From Lachnospiraceae bacterium (GTDB lineage: Bacteria; Bacillota; Clostridia; Lachnospirales; Lachnospiraceae): a stretch of DNA of 64,000 bases. The stretch's first letter is position 1, and each line of letters opens with the position of its first letter. The translations under genes and the position numbers were made by a program. Below are positions 9,315-18,413 of this stretch, in pieces. The notes under the pieces were generated by a model. It was not told the origin of the DNA, ran no database searches, and saw nothing but the letters and a program-made list of their open reading frames with translations. Location: assembly GCA_024696005.1 (NCBI GenBank), contig JAILHF010000054.1, positions 1 to 64,000 on the forward strand, read 5' to 3'.

Positions 9315-9402
9315 CTCATAGTTTATGTTTATATTTCTTTCAATATGTGGCACTTGCAGCATCGAGTGATTGCTCCAATTTGCTCATCCTGCCGCTTCTC
9401 AC

Positions 9403-9443
9403 AAAAAAGAGCTTCAGTCCCATAGGGACTGAAGCTCTTTTTT
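9403..9443 (-). terminator. Intrinsic terminator after the toxin-antitoxin pair
   Basis: An 18-base arm (9403-9420) pairs perfectly with 9426-9443 around a five-base loop; the stem ends in six A/T pairs, so either strand yields a U tract. It lies just after the antitoxin stop at 9478 and upstream of the next gene's promoter. Confidence 0.88.
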
Positions 9444-9477
9444 GCAATAAACTCCCAGGTTTATGCACCACTTCCAT

Positions 9478-9798
9478 TTATGTATCCGAATTCATAGACA
9501 CAAATGATAATTCGTTCTCTTTTCCCTGATCCAGAATGCTGATCAATCTGTATGCCGGCCCGGTAGGATGAGTCCGCCCCAATTCCCACGCTTCCACGGT
9601 TTTCTTGGAAACACCCATATAATTTGCAAAAACCATTTGCGTCATTCCGGCTTTTATCCTGATCGCCCGGATTTCGTCATGGTCATATTTCTGTACCGGC
9701 GCGATCATTAGTACAGTCTTTTTAGCCTTGCCAACTCCCTTTTCATAATCTATAGCCTGTTGAAGTCCTTCACATAAATCTTCAAACAATGAAGCCAT
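9478..9798 (-). CDS. HigA/NadS-like HTH antitoxin
   Basis: This is a 106-residue protein with a Cro/C1-type helix-turn-helix at about residues 50-90 (IRIKAGMTQMVFANYMGVSKKTVEAWE split over two helices). It is the second gene of a toxin-first pair, the HigBA order, and should neutralise the toxin and repress their shared promoter. The start is the ATG at 9798: the AGGAGG site is inside the last codons of the toxin gene, eight bases away. A GTG at 9807 abuts that site and is unlikely. The inverted repeat in the promoter at 10189-10209 is the obvious target. Confidence 0.85.
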   Translation of the reverse strand: MASLFEDLCEGLQQAIDYEKGVGKAKKTVLMIAPVQKYDHDEIRAIRIKAGMTQMVFANYMGVSKKTVEAWELGRTHPTGPAYRLISILDQGKENELSFVSMNSDT

Positions 9799-9803
9799 TA
9801 TGC

Positions 9804-10160
9804 TCACCTCCTGTTCGCTGCCGCCTCATCCTTCAGCGCCTTTACCAGTTTCCTCAGTACATTCTTTTCTTCTTTGCTGAGATTCTCTTTTTCATTTTTC
9901 GTAAATGCCGTTATAAGATAAGTCACCTCATACTCTTCAAAATCAGCATAGCATACCCTGACGCTTCCACTCTTGCCCCTGTTCTCTAAAGGAAATCTTA
10001 CCTTTCTTATCCCTCCTGTTCCTTCCATAACAGGTCCGGACTGCGGATCTTTTAAAAGCATTATCTGGAGAGCCAAAAGCTCATCCTCACCCAAACCGAT
10101 TTCCGCCCATCGTTTAGAAAACAGGGGTAATTCTACAAAGGTTCTGACCAATCCATCCAT
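9804..10160 (-). CDS. RelE/HigB-like toxin
   Basis: This is a 118-residue protein of the RelE superfamily. It shows the segments expected of HigB/NadT-type toxins: an N-terminal helix with LPLFSKRW, a central KVRFPLENRGKSGSVRVCY strand pair with basic residues, and YLITAFTKNEKENLS near the end. Family members are ribosome-dependent mRNA interferases. The stop codon lies five bases before the antitoxin ATG, so translation is probably coupled. It belongs to the toxin-first class. Activity of this particular protein is inferred, although the conserved basic and aromatic residues appear intact. Confidence 0.85.
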   Translation of the reverse strand: MDGLVRTFVELPLFSKRWAEIGLGEDELLALQIMLLKDPQSGPVMEGTGGIRKVRFPLENRGKSGSVRVCYADFEEYEVTYLITAFTKNEKENLSKEEKNVLRKLVKALKDEAAANRR

Positions 10161-10183
10161 ATTTCCAACTCCTTTATGGCAAA

Positions 10184-10212
10184 ATAATACACCCTACATT
10201 GTAGGGTGTCAA
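10184..10212 (-). promoter_or_regulatory. Toxin-antitoxin promoter
   Basis: On the minus strand a consensus TTGACA (10207-10212) and TATTAT (10184-10189) are separated by exactly 17 bases. The spacer is almost entirely the operator palindrome at 10189-10209. The toxin ATG lies 24 bases after the -10. Confidence 0.88.
10189..10209. promoter_or_regulatory. Toxin-antitoxin operator inside the promoter spacer
   Basis: ACACCCTAC - ATT - GTAGGGTGT is a perfect inverted repeat with nine-base arms. It overlaps one to three bases of each promoter hexamer, so bound antitoxin would exclude RNA polymerase. Confidence 0.85.
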
Positions 10213-10272
10213 CTTGTTGCTCCTTTATCTTTATTATGTTTCTTATAATCGAAGCTCTTACTCCGGGGATCC

Positions 10273-10935
10273 TTAGCTGCACACATGCCCCGATGCCGCT
10301 TCAAAGTTACACTTCACGATCCCCAGATCGATCTTCGTCATCGGACCGCCCTTGGTGGTGATCACCGCTTCATCACCGTCCAGCGCGATCATGAACTTTT
10401 GCTGATTAAGCGCTGTCGGAGCCATCATGGCTGCTTTCACACCGTTCTTGAACCATGCCGGCATATCTGCCTCCGGCACGCTGCACAGTTTTTCCACGGG
10501 CTTGGATTTATGCTTGTTTCCGCTGTTTTCTCCATGGCCGATGGCGATCACGCATACGATCTTTTCATCCGCCTGCAGATTCGCCTTGCACTTGCCTTTT
10601 CCGTAAGTCCCGGCCACCCAGCAGGTATTCAGGCCCATCATCTGTGCTTCCAGGACCACCTTCTGCCCGTAATATCCGCAGCGCTCATCCAGATCCGGCA
10701 ATGCTTTGTTTCCCACCATGGCAATATAGTTCTTTGCATTGCTGAATTTCCCGTAGTGTGCGAGGAATGTATCAAAGCACTCCGGATCATCGCAGATCAG
10801 CTGCATTCTCAGACAGCTTTCGTCGTTGCACTGTTCGATGAGCATCCCCAGTCTCTCCCGCTCCGTATCGCTCAGAGGGATATCCTTATATTGCCTTACG
10901 GAATGTCTTTCTTTTATCGCTTCTTTTATGTCCAT
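10273..10935 (-). CDS. Nitroreductase family protein
   Basis: This FMN-dependent nitroreductase-fold protein has about 220 residues. It opens with the family signature RHSVRQY for FMN phosphate contact and ends with a long C-terminal extension rather than the short GY-type end of many family members. The fold usually catalyses NAD(P)H-driven reduction of nitro or quinone compounds; the substrate here is not predictable. The ATG at 10935 (MDIKEAI) has a GGTGAT site and is preferred over 10962. A TATAAT at 10988-10993 on the minus strand may be its -10 element, but no good -35 is present. Confidence 0.85.
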   Translation of the reverse strand: MDIKEAIKERHSVRQYKDIPLSDTERERLGMLIEQCNDESCLRMQLICDDPECFDTFLAHYGKFSNAKNYIAMVGNKALPDLDERCGYYGQKVVLEAQMMGLNTCWVAGTYGKGKCKANLQADEKIVCVIAIGHGENSGNKHKSKPVEKLCSVPEADMPAWFKNGVKAAMMAPTALNQQKFMIALDGDEAVITTKGGPMTKIDLGIVKCNFEAASGHVCS

Positions 10936-11080
10936 GGGATCACCTGCTCTCTTCGTTGCCATAGGCCTCGTTTGTGATTTCTAATACATTATACAGCCTC
11001 TGCTCCCGTTTTCTCCTTACATTTTGATTCAATTCCTGTCAATTCTTGTTGCGTTCCCAATATACCCGCGTTATTCCATG

Positions 11081-12550
11081 TTATTCCGAGACAATGTCAT
11101 ATAACGTTTCGAGCGCTTCTTCCCCTGCGCAGGGATAGTCAGGTTCGATGTAGTCCCCTTTCGACGGATCGATCCGGGTGTAGTAAACAGTCGACACGGA
11201 AAGCCACATTCCGATGTCATCGAAACAGAACTGCGTGATCTCGCCGCAGTGGCTGCAGGGTACCGCAGGCGACACTCCGATCACCTTCCCGAGACCATTG
11301 TCTGCTATCATCTCGGTAAAAAGCATGGCTGACGAAAGGGTATCCTCATCGGTAAGCACATACACTTGTCCCTCAAATGCAAGCTCCGTATTTCTCCTGT
11401 TTTTCGTTTCCCCGTTCTGATGAAACGTCAGATAGTTCCACCTTATCTTCCTGAAATCGTCCCCCTGATAGTATGAGTCTATCGGAAGATACCTGAACAG
11501 TTCATTCACGACATATGTGTCACCACCCGGATTGCCTCGCAGATCGATCGCCAGATTCCCGATGTTTTTCTCTTTCATCTCCGCAAACATTTCACGAAGC
11601 ACATCCCTGTAGTGAGCACTTATCCAGCAATGCTTCAGTGTAAGCACAGCCAGACTCTTTTCTTCATCTATCTCATAATATACATAATCAGTATTATTAT
11701 CTGATGGCAGGTACTTATCCTGAAGAGCATAGTATTCTTCAGCAGTTATAAAGTCCTCGCGGCTGTAAGTGCGGGATTCCCCGTCTCCATCCCCATTCTT
11801 CCAAACGACTTCGTAAGGCGCCTCAACTCCGCACAGATCCAGATAAAACAGGTTTTCCATGTTTACACTGACATGACGTGGTGTTTCATAGGAATAGTAA
11901 GGCTCTGCAAGCTCCTTCATCCGCTCCTCCGTCAAGCCGTTTACAGAATATATGCCATAGCCTTTGGCCTTCATCTCGGGGCCATCCGACAGCAGCATGG
12001 GGTCCCACGAGTCAAATGACGTATGTCCATCGTGTATCTCATGCAGGATGCTCCGGACGCCGCGCACAAGCTCTATCCTCCTGACCGTATCCTTTGACGC
12101 AAGATCAGCTCTGACCTCTTCATACTTTGCCTGAACCTCAGGAGTCAGTCCGTCCGTGAAAGATACATGATACTTTCTCAGGCAATCCATGACCTCCTCA
12201 AGCTTGCCCAACGCCTCTTTCTTTGTGAGCTCCGAATTCTCATAATAACGGATCGGCCTGCCGGACTTGTAGCCGTCACTGTTCCAATACGGGCAGGCAT
12301 ACGCAAGAAGCACACACATGACTGCAAAAACACCCGAGATGATCAATGCAGTTATCTTTGACGCTTTCCGTGAAAATGCCTTCCCGGCTATCAGCCGGAC
12401 AAGCGCTATATCCGCCACGGATGCGGGTATCATGATCCACTGCGGAATATCCTTCCCTATCAGAAAAATGTTCAGCGGAAGCATGCCAATCACCAAAATA
12501 TTCAGAAAAAGAATGCCAACAACCGCGCCGGGTTTTTTGAGTCTGTTCAT
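11081..12550 (-). CDS. Membrane-anchored S41 family peptidase
   Basis: The protein has 489 residues. The first 95 contain three or four hydrophobic helices, and the rest lies outside the membrane. The C-terminal half has the S41 (tail-specific protease) fold: AIDLRGNPGGDTYVVNEL at about residues 338-355 and the nucleophile segment DTLSSAMLF at about 415, where the second Ser is the likely catalytic residue. There is no clear PDZ domain, unlike CtpA-type processing peptidases. It lies 37 bases after the fucosidase gene on the same strand. Its role is unknown; peptide degradation or processing at the cell surface is an inference. Confidence 0.85.
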   Translation of the reverse strand: MNRLKKPGAVVGILFLNILVIGMLPLNIFLIGKDIPQWIMIPASVADIALVRLIAGKAFSRKASKITALIISGVFAVMCVLLAYACPYWNSDGYKSGRPIRYYENSELTKKEALGKLEEVMDCLRKYHVSFTDGLTPEVQAKYEEVRADLASKDTVRRIELVRGVRSILHEIHDGHTSFDSWDPMLLSDGPEMKAKGYGIYSVNGLTEERMKELAEPYYSYETPRHVSVNMENLFYLDLCGVEAPYEVVWKNGDGDGESRTYSREDFITAEEYYALQDKYLPSDNNTDYVYYEIDEEKSLAVLTLKHCWISAHYRDVLREMFAEMKEKNIGNLAIDLRGNPGGDTYVVNELFRYLPIDSYYQGDDFRKIRWNYLTFHQNGETKNRRNTELAFEGQVYVLTDEDTLSSAMLFTEMIADNGLGKVIGVSPAVPCSHCGEITQFCFDDIGMWLSVSTVYYTRIDPSKGDYIEPDYPCAGEEALETLYDIVSE

Positions 12551-12587
12551 TGCAAGTTTACCCTATCCTTTTTATTTCCGTCATGGA

Positions 12588-14732
12588 TCAATGCTCTTCA
12601 TGCGAAACAAGCTTTCCGTCCCGCCACTCCATGTCATGCGTCCTGCCCGAACGCGAACGGAGTCCCGTGACCTTTCCCGAACGCCATTCTTTCGGAAGTG
12701 CCGGAAGAAGCGTATCTGTGCCCTCGTGGCTCTGAAGGAGCATCTCCGCGATGCCCGAGACCAGGCCGAAATTGCCGTCGATCTGGAAAGGCGGATGATT
12801 ATCGAACAGATTGGGCAGTATGGATTTTCTGAGCAGAGCATAGATGTTCTCGTAACACTGCTCACCATCGCACAGTCTGGCCCACATGTTTATGATCCAG
12901 GCCCTTGACCAGCCGGTATGCCCTCCCCCATGTGAGAGCCTTCTTTCTATCGTTGCACGTGCGGCCTTCAGGAGTTCATCCTTATTGGCGCTGTCGAAGA
13001 ACTGTTTCCCGGGGTAAAGCGCAAAGAGATGGGATATGTGTCTGTGCCCGATCTCCACTTCATCATATTCCTTCGCCCATTCCCGGACGGTCCCGTTCGT
13101 TGCGATCTGAGGCTTGGGCAGCCGGTCCAGTATATCGGAATAGCGCTGCTTCTCCTCTTCACTGAGCGCTCCGGTTTCGATCAGTCCGCCAAACAGCTCA
13201 TAAAGGATCTGCGCATCCATGGACGCGCCTTCACACATCACTCCGCTTTCACCGTTTTCAAGCTTGTACGAATTCTCCGGCGAAACGGTAGGTGACACCA
13301 CAAGCTGCCCGTCTTCGTTTTCGATCAGGGTATCTTCAAAGAACAGCGCGGCCTCTTTGACCACGGGCAGATACTCATCCAGAAAAGCCCGGTCGCCGCT
13401 GTAACGGTAATGTTCCAGTATGTGGAGACACAGCCATGCCGCTCCCATCTGCCAGTAGCTGGCCGGCAGCCATGTATCCTGCGGTGCACAGTCACCCCAG
13501 ATATCGGTGTTGTGATGCGCAACCCAGCCTCTTGCTCCGTACATCCGTGAAGCAGTTTCCCTGCCGCGCGGCACCATCTTCCTGATGAGTTCAAAAAGAG
13601 GATCATGCAATTCGGACAGTCCGGTCACTTCCGCAGGCCAGTAATTCATCTCGGCATTGATGTTGATCGTATATTTGCTGTCCCAGGCCGGCGTGAAGCT
13701 TTCATTCCAGATCCCCTGCAGATTTGCCGGAAGGCTCCCCGGCCTGCTCGATGAGACAAGAAGATATCTTCCGTAGGAAAAGGCGAGATTGATCAGTCCG
13801 TCATCCGTTCCTCCGTCCTGAACGGCCTTTAATCTTTCATCCGTGGGAACCCCGTCCCTGTCCTCACACTCGATGGACAGACTGCATCTGCTCATGAGGG
13901 CTTTCACATCATCAACATGTCTCTGCTTAAGCTGCTCATACCCAAGCTGCCCGGCCTTATCAAGCATCCTTACGGCATCTTCCACGTAGTCTTCACAGTA
14001 ATAATCCGTCTGTGAAGCGATGAGGATCTCCGCATCCCCGTCCACATGCAGCGTTCTTCCCTGGATATGCGGATTACCCTTTACCGCGCGCATGACCATG
14101 CAGAATCGCACGCCGTCCGCTCCCGTGCGTCCCTCCATGCACAGCGTGTCATCGGAAAGTCGGTAAACCCTCGCGCACTGATTCCCGCGTTCGGAAAAGA
14201 TCCGAAGCGGGGTTCCCTGGCACCTGATCGCCATCACCCTGTCCGGATAGGAAATGAAGCTCTCTCGCACGAATTTCACGCCGTCCTTCGTATAGCTGAC
14301 TTTATGTACTCCGCTGTCAATGTCAAGCTCCCGCACATAATCCGGCAGCTCCTCGATGCGGTTGAGCTGTCCGCTCCAGCATTCACGTATGCCGGGGATC
14401 TGGATGCGCTCGTTACCGTCGGGGATGAGAAACAGGTCTCCGAGGGGCTCATAATGGCTCTGATATTCCGGAATGCCTGCCAGTGTTTCATTGGCCAGGT
14501 CTTCCGCCTGAGAGATCCTTCCCTCGCGGATCAGCTTCCGAATGAGCGGAATGCTTTCTTTTGCATCGGGATTGATGCGGTCGCGCACTCCGCCCCAGCA
14601 TATGCTGTCGTTATTGAGCTGGAATCTGTCGACCAGCGTTCCGCCAAAACACATTGCTCCCACGTACCCGTTTCCGAGCGGAAGCGCACTGTTCCAATCG
14701 TTAGTCGCTTTGTCATACCACAATCTGTTCAT
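12588..14732 (-). CDS. Alpha-L-fucosidase-like glycoside hydrolase, family GH95
   Basis: The protein has 714 residues, the usual length for GH95, and no signal peptide, so it should act in the cytoplasm on imported oligosaccharides. It starts with the N-terminal beta domain ([19 protein letters not shown]). The (alpha/alpha)6 barrel shows [29 protein letters not shown] (probable general acid Glu) and [12 protein letters not shown]. The family cleaves alpha-1,2-L-fucosyl or L-galactosyl links in host glycans and xyloglucan. The ATG at 14732 has a clear AGGAGG site; the longer reading from 14759 does not. No transporter gene is next to it. Confidence 0.9.
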   Translation of the reverse strand: MNRLWYDKATNDWNSALPLGNGYVGAMCFGGTLVDRFQLNNDSICWGGVRDRINPDAKESIPLIRKLIREGRISQAEDLANETLAGIPEYQSHYEPLGDLFLIPDGNERIQIPGIRECWSGQLNRIEELPDYVRELDIDSGVHKVSYTKDGVKFVRESFISYPDRVMAIRCQGTPLRIFSERGNQCARVYRLSDDTLCMEGRTGADGVRFCMVMRAVKGNPHIQGRTLHVDGDAEILIASQTDYYCEDYVEDAVRMLDKAGQLGYEQLKQRHVDDVKALMSRCSLSIECEDRDGVPTDERLKAVQDGGTDDGLINLAFSYGRYLLVSSSRPGSLPANLQGIWNESFTPAWDSKYTININAEMNYWPAEVTGLSELHDPLFELIRKMVPRGRETASRMYGARGWVAHHNTDIWGDCAPQDTWLPASYWQMGAAWLCLHILEHYRYSGDRAFLDEYLPVVKEAALFFEDTLIENEDGQLVVSPTVSPENSYKLENGESGVMCEGASMDAQILYELFGGLIETGALSEEEKQRYSDILDRLPKPQIATNGTVREWAKEYDEVEIGHRHISHLFALYPGKQFFDSANKDELLKAARATIERRLSHGGGHTGWSRAWIINMWARLCDGEQCYENIYALLRKSILPNLFDNHPPFQIDGNFGLVSGIAEMLLQSHEGTDTLLPALPKEWRSGKVTGLRSRSGRTHDMEWRDGKLVSHEEH

Positions 14733-14828
14733 CGCAACCTCCTGTGATCTCCGCGGCAAAGCCCTCCGGCTTCTGACCCCTTATTGCATTCAGCATACAA
14801 CAGAACAGAAAAAAAGACAAACGTTCCG

Positions 14829-15605
14829 TCAGTCAGCTTCTTCGCAGCACCGGATCTTTCTTTCCCTGCTTTCGCATTCGACCCATGCAGGCTCAAAACC
14901 CGTAGAGAGCGCGATCTTCCAGGAACCGAGATTGGAAAGGCTTGTCCCGTAATACGGCATGGCTCCCCTTCGCAATGCTTCATCCTTCAGCAGGGTCACA
15001 AGCGTGCGCCCTATTCCCCTGCACCGGTATTCCGGAAGCACGTCGATCCCGATCTGCCACATCGTGGGGGTATCGGCCGAGCAGCCTGCCATCCCCATGA
15101 TCTTTTCGCCGTCCAGAGCGATCACCGCAAGCACATCGGGCCTTTCGGGCAGAAAGCAATCGCAGAGCGCGTTCGAGAACTCTTCCTTTCCGTAATACGG
15201 CTCCATGTCCCCCTGTTCCAGCCATCGGATCTTCAGGTCCGTTTTCATGTCCGAGATTTCAGGCCCGGGGAGAAACATGTGGTGCGTAAGTGACATCTGA
15301 TGACCGTGTTTTCGGAGCTCTTTCTCCAGCTCGTAAAAGTTATGCTGCTCAAAAAGCCAGAAACCGCGTTTGCCTCTGACCCACTCTCTGAGCCAGGGAT
15401 GGATCTTTTCATCAGCTGATATCACTGTGTTGTTTCCGAACGTTGCCATCTGAAGAAAGAATTTCTTGTCGGAAAACTTCCTTCTTTTTTCATGCAGGAC
15501 CGGAGTCGTTATCACGTTTTCCTCTCCGCAAAAATCCTCCGGCCTGCAGTTAAACTCGATCGCCAGCTGCTCCCTCACCGCTTCATATATCTCTTCTTTG
15601 CTCAC
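14829..15605 (-). CDS. GNAT family N-acetyltransferase
   Basis: This is a 258-residue protein. The C-terminal 140 residues form a GNAT domain with the acetyl-CoA loop RCRGIG inside QIGIDVLPEYRCRGIGRTLV, followed by LGSWKIALSTGFEP near the end. The first 110 residues are a separate N-terminal region with no domain I recognise. The gene begins 18 bases after the last gene of the zinc-ribbon cluster, so it may be read from the same promoter. The acceptor substrate is unknown. Confidence 0.82.
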   Translation of the reverse strand: MSKEEIYEAVREQLAIEFNCRPEDFCGEENVITTPVLHEKRRKFSDKKFFLQMATFGNNTVISADEKIHPWLREWVRGKRGFWLFEQHNFYELEKELRKHGHQMSLTHHMFLPGPEISDMKTDLKIRWLEQGDMEPYYGKEEFSNALCDCFLPERPDVLAVIALDGEKIMGMAGCSADTPTMWQIGIDVLPEYRCRGIGRTLVTLLKDEALRRGAMPYYGTSLSNLGSWKIALSTGFEPAWVECESRERKIRCCEEAD

Positions 15606-15623
15606 GTTCTGTTGCTTCCTTTC

Positions 15624-16043
15624 CTATTTCGCCAGGATCTCATCGATCTCATCGGCAGCATGTGCATACGGCTCCAGATCATTCCGAAAGCCGGCGCATC
15701 TTTCCCGGCAGATGTTTTCGTTTTCCACATCCTTTTTCTCTTCATAGACCCGCCGCAAAAATGCATTGTCGGCATACCCCGCCAGCGCATAGATCTTTTC
15801 GCAGCCTTCGATCGGCTCCATGGAACCCATCCGGTCCGTATGATAGGATTTCAGGATCTCTCCGAACGCTTTGTGCTCCAGACGATACTCAAATACGCCC
15901 ATCTCCGAGATCGAAGGATCCTCTGTCTCCCGGTTCGCATATTTCACGGAACCCAGCATGTCAAAAAAGAATGCGGCAAAAACGACGGCCGCGATGCCGA
16001 TGGCAACGTTGAATATGGTCTTGAGGATCTTATTCCGCTTCAT
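15624..16043 (-). CDS. Single-pass membrane protein, zinc-ribbon cluster gene E
   Basis: This 139-residue protein has one N-terminal membrane helix (about 8-30) and a soluble, mostly helical domain outside. It belongs to no family I recognise. It resembles gene B of the same cluster (17165-17596): both have N-terminal helix, then Y...(F/Y)G.....Y, then Y..(M/A)G(E/Y)AD...(F/Y)..R(I/V)(F/Y). The start overlaps the end of gene D by 14 bases and the ribosome site lies inside gene D, so translation is coupled. Soluble-domain cysteines (C80s and C120s region) are present but not in a zinc-ribbon pattern. Confidence 0.75.
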   Translation of the reverse strand: MKRNKILKTIFNVAIGIAAVVFAAFFFDMLGSVKYANRETEDPSISEMGVFEYRLEHKAFGEILKSYHTDRMGSMEPIEGCEKIYALAGYADNAFLRRVYEEKKDVENENICRERCAGFRNDLEPYAHAADEIDEILAK

Positions 16044-16785
16044 CCTTCAGCACCTCCTCCATCCGGACTGCCATCTTTGCTTCGGACAGCTGCATGAATT
16101 CGTCCGTTTCCTCTTCGCTAAAGTGCAGATAGGTACGCAGCATCGCCCGGAGATCCTGTTCCATGTCCTCAATGCATGCATGATACGTACTGTCCTTTTC
16201 CCTTTCCTTCTGGACCGCGATCACTTCATTAAAACTGTCCAGGTAGCGGCAAAAGCCCGACATGTCCACATCGAGGGAATCCCAGTAATCCGGATCCGTG
16301 GAGCGCAGGATGATGGTCTCCATGTACCTGACACATTCATAATACGAAGCCGCACAGTAATTCACGGACAGGAATTTCCGGTATTCGTCATAAGTGCAGG
16401 GAATCTCATGACTGTAAACAAACGCCTCAAATTCCATGTACTCGCCGCGTGACAGATATTCGTCCATCTCCGCGGTGTATTCCTCCACATGCGCCAGGGC
16501 GTCTTTTTTCAGGATCTCATCCGTATCCGGACCTCTGTAATTGTATTCCGTTACGCGGCTCATGACCAGGATGCCGATGACAAGCAATGCCAGGATCACG
16601 GCGCGTATTCCCAGACCTGCCAGACTTCCGGCAGACTTTACGACATCCGTTTCTGTTTTCCGAAACTCCCCTTCGAAGCGCCCGATGTTTTCCTCATGTC
16701 GGCGCGCCAGACTGTTTTCGGTCTTGCAATACGGGCAGATCTTACCCTCTACTCCGATCGTCCTGCCGCATTTCGTGCATTTCAT
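16030..16785 (-). CDS. Zinc-ribbon membrane protein, cluster gene D
   Basis: This 251-residue protein has an N-terminal zinc ribbon, C-x2-C (KCTKC) and C-x2-C (CPYC) about 12 residues apart, a linker, one membrane helix (about 58-78) and a large helical domain. It is a clear paralogue of gene A: both share YL..G(E/D)Y..F.AF...H.IP, a D(V/T)D(M/I)S motif, and a C-terminal (L)R.YL.....E..E....SE......(M/L)EEVL. The zinc ribbon should be cytoplasmic with the helical domain outside. No annotated function is known to me. It overlaps gene E and follows gene C by 15 bases. Confidence 0.78.
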   Translation of the reverse strand: MKCTKCGRTIGVEGKICPYCKTENSLARRHEENIGRFEGEFRKTETDVVKSAGSLAGLGIRAVILALLVIGILVMSRVTEYNYRGPDTDEILKKDALAHVEEYTAEMDEYLSRGEYMEFEAFVYSHEIPCTYDEYRKFLSVNYCAASYYECVRYMETIILRSTDPDYWDSLDVDMSGFCRYLDSFNEVIAVQKEREKDSTYHACIEDMEQDLRAMLRTYLHFSEEETDEFMQLSEAKMAVRMEEVLKDEAE

Positions 16786-16800
16786 TCCGCAACTTCCTTT

Positions 16801-17172
16801 CTACGGTTGACTGCTTTCCGCTCCCTGCCCTTCTTCCGCCGGCATGCTTTCCGTTATCTTTTGGCGGAACTCTTCTTTTCTGTCCTGTTTCTGCTTCCGG
16901 TCTCCCAGGGCCGGCAGTGCAAAAAGCAAGAAACCCAGCAGCAGGATCAGAACAACAGCCGCCGCAAAAAGGACGACGGTCTTTGACAAAGCTTTTCCCG
17001 CGGCTTTCCCGGCATCGTTCTTATGCGACGCAAGCTCCGTCCGGACATCCTCCAGCTTCTCCATGAATTCCTCTTCGGCCGCCGGATCGTATGCGGTCTT
17101 GCAATACGGGCAGCGAACAAGCTTTGCCTCAAATGCTGCCCCGCAGCTTGGGCATTTTACCATCTCACTCAT
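16801..17172 (-). CDS. Short zinc-ribbon membrane protein, cluster gene C
   Basis: This protein of about 123 residues has a zinc ribbon (CPSC ... CPYC), a charged helical stretch that could be a short coiled coil, one membrane helix (about 67-90) and a short Glu/Gln/Ser-rich tail. It is the minimal version of genes A and D, without their extracellular domain. The ATG at 17172 overlaps the end of gene B, giving coupling; an ATG at 17163 is the alternative and would start directly at the ribbon. Confidence 0.72.
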   Translation of the reverse strand: MSEMVKCPSCGAAFEAKLVRCPYCKTAYDPAAEEEFMEKLEDVRTELASHKNDAGKAAGKALSKTVVLFAAAVVLILLLGFLLFALPALGDRKQKQDRKEEFRQKITESMPAEEGQGAESSQP

Positions 17173-17596
17173 CACTTGTCACTCCATGAAGGCCCTTTTC
17201 GATCCCCTGATCCATGTCATCCAGCACACTCTCATATTCCGGGATCACTCCGCGGATCTCGCCTCGGCGTTTCTCGAAATCTGCCGCTTCTTCCGTCTGC
17301 CCGTCTTCCGCAAAAATCCTTTCATAGAAGAGCAGATCGGCGTATTCTCCCATCAGGTACAGCTCTTCATCTTCGTCCCTCACCTTGCTGCCGATGCGAT
17401 ACGAACGCGCCATGATCGCTACCGTTCCATAGTCTTTTCTGTCCAGATAGCTCAGGATATCGTCAGGTCGGATGCCTCCCTTTTCAATGTAAACCCAGCT
17501 GAGCTCCTCGGAAGCACCTATCAGTGCCTTAAAAAACACAAGACCGAGAACGATATCCAACAGGATGATGATCCACAACTTCCCTTTCCTATTCAA
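17165..17596 (-). CDS. Single-pass membrane protein, cluster gene B (TTG start)
   Basis: This protein of about 143 residues has one N-terminal membrane helix and a soluble domain related to gene E. There is no ATG near the expected start; the frame extends to 17671 but would overlap gene A by 83 bases. A strong GGAGGAGGT site at 17604-17613, inside the end of gene A, points to the TTG at 17596, nine bases downstream; another TTG at 17602 is too close. The length then matches gene E (139). The gene overlaps A upstream and C downstream. Function is unknown. Confidence 0.68.
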   Translation of the reverse strand: MNRKGKLWIIILLDIVLGLVFFKALIGASEELSWVYIEKGGIRPDDILSYLDRKDYGTVAIMARSYRIGSKVRDEDEELYLMGEYADLLFYERIFAEDGQTEEAADFEKRRGEIRGVIPEYESVLDDMDQGIEKGLHGVTSDE

Positions 17597-18329
17597 GAGC
17601 AAGCACCTCCTCCAGATAAGCTTTCTGCCTGCCTTCCGAAGATTCCAGATACTCTTCCCGTTTCTCCTCATCCAGGCCGAGATAGATCCGCAGCGCTACA
17701 TCCATTTTCCCCTTCATGTCAAGCAGCTTCCCGTAATGGGGATCCCCCTCCATGTCCGTAAGGGCCCGCTCATACGTATAGAAAAAATTGGCGATCGATC
17801 TCTGACAGCTTGAGATATCCGTGTCCACACTGTAATGTTTGGCACCTTCCCCAAACAGGACCACGTTCTCGATGGAATTCATAGCTGCTACATAGTTCGT
17901 TGCCATCCCCGAGATCTTTTCAAATTCCGTATATCCCTCTTCGTATGCGGGTATCACATGCGCATTCTCGAACGCCAAAAATGCGGCATAATCCCCGCTG
18001 TCAAGATACTGCCGCAGGATTCCGGCATATTCTGCGCTTTTTTGGAGAGATTCGCTGCGCGCGGCCCAATGGGAAAACATGAACGCATTCTTTTCCACAT
18101 AAGTAGCCGCGACGATCCCGATGACCAACAGAACCAGGACCACGGAGCTTACGATGAGAGCCACGTTCTCCGAAATGATCCCGCAGGCTTTTTCTTTCGC
18201 GTTTTTGCTCCGCTCCTTATAATGCTTCATCTCTGCCCGGTGGGCAGCCGACTCTTTATTTACGGCCCCGCAATAGGGACACACTTCATCCAGGAGCTCA
18301 ACCTCCGCTCCGCAATTCGGACATTTCAT
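17589..18329 (-). CDS. Zinc-ribbon membrane protein, cluster gene A
   Basis: This 246-residue protein, the first of five overlapping genes, has an N-terminal zinc ribbon (KCPNC ... CPYC), a basic linker, one membrane helix (about 58-78) and a helical domain that is the paralogue of gene D's. The ATG at 18329 has an AAGGAG site; the longer frame to 18389 runs through the promoter and is rejected. The zinc ribbon facing the cytoplasm with a sensor-like outer domain would fit a regulatory or scaffold protein, but this is speculation. Confidence 0.78.
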   Translation of the reverse strand: MKCPNCGAEVELLDEVCPYCGAVNKESAAHRAEMKHYKERSKNAKEKACGIISENVALIVSSVVLVLLVIGIVAATYVEKNAFMFSHWAARSESLQKSAEYAGILRQYLDSGDYAAFLAFENAHVIPAYEEGYTEFEKISGMATNYVAAMNSIENVVLFGEGAKHYSVDTDISSCQRSIANFFYTYERALTDMEGDPHYGKLLDMKGKMDVALRIYLGLDEEKREEYLESSEGRQKAYLEEVLALE

Positions 18330-18379
18330 TGTCTGATGATCTCCTTCTTGTTCCGGCCAAACGCCGCACACAAAGGCAT

Positions 18380-18408
18380 AGTATAGCACAGAGCAGGGAT
18401 TATCACAA
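18380..18408 (-). promoter_or_regulatory. Promoter of the zinc-ribbon cluster
   Basis: On the minus strand TTGTGA (18403-18408), 17 bases, then TGC-TATACT (18380-18385), an extended -10. It lies between the end of the histidine kinase gene and gene A, so the cluster can be transcribed on its own. Confidence 0.62.
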
Positions 18409-18413
18409 GCTTG

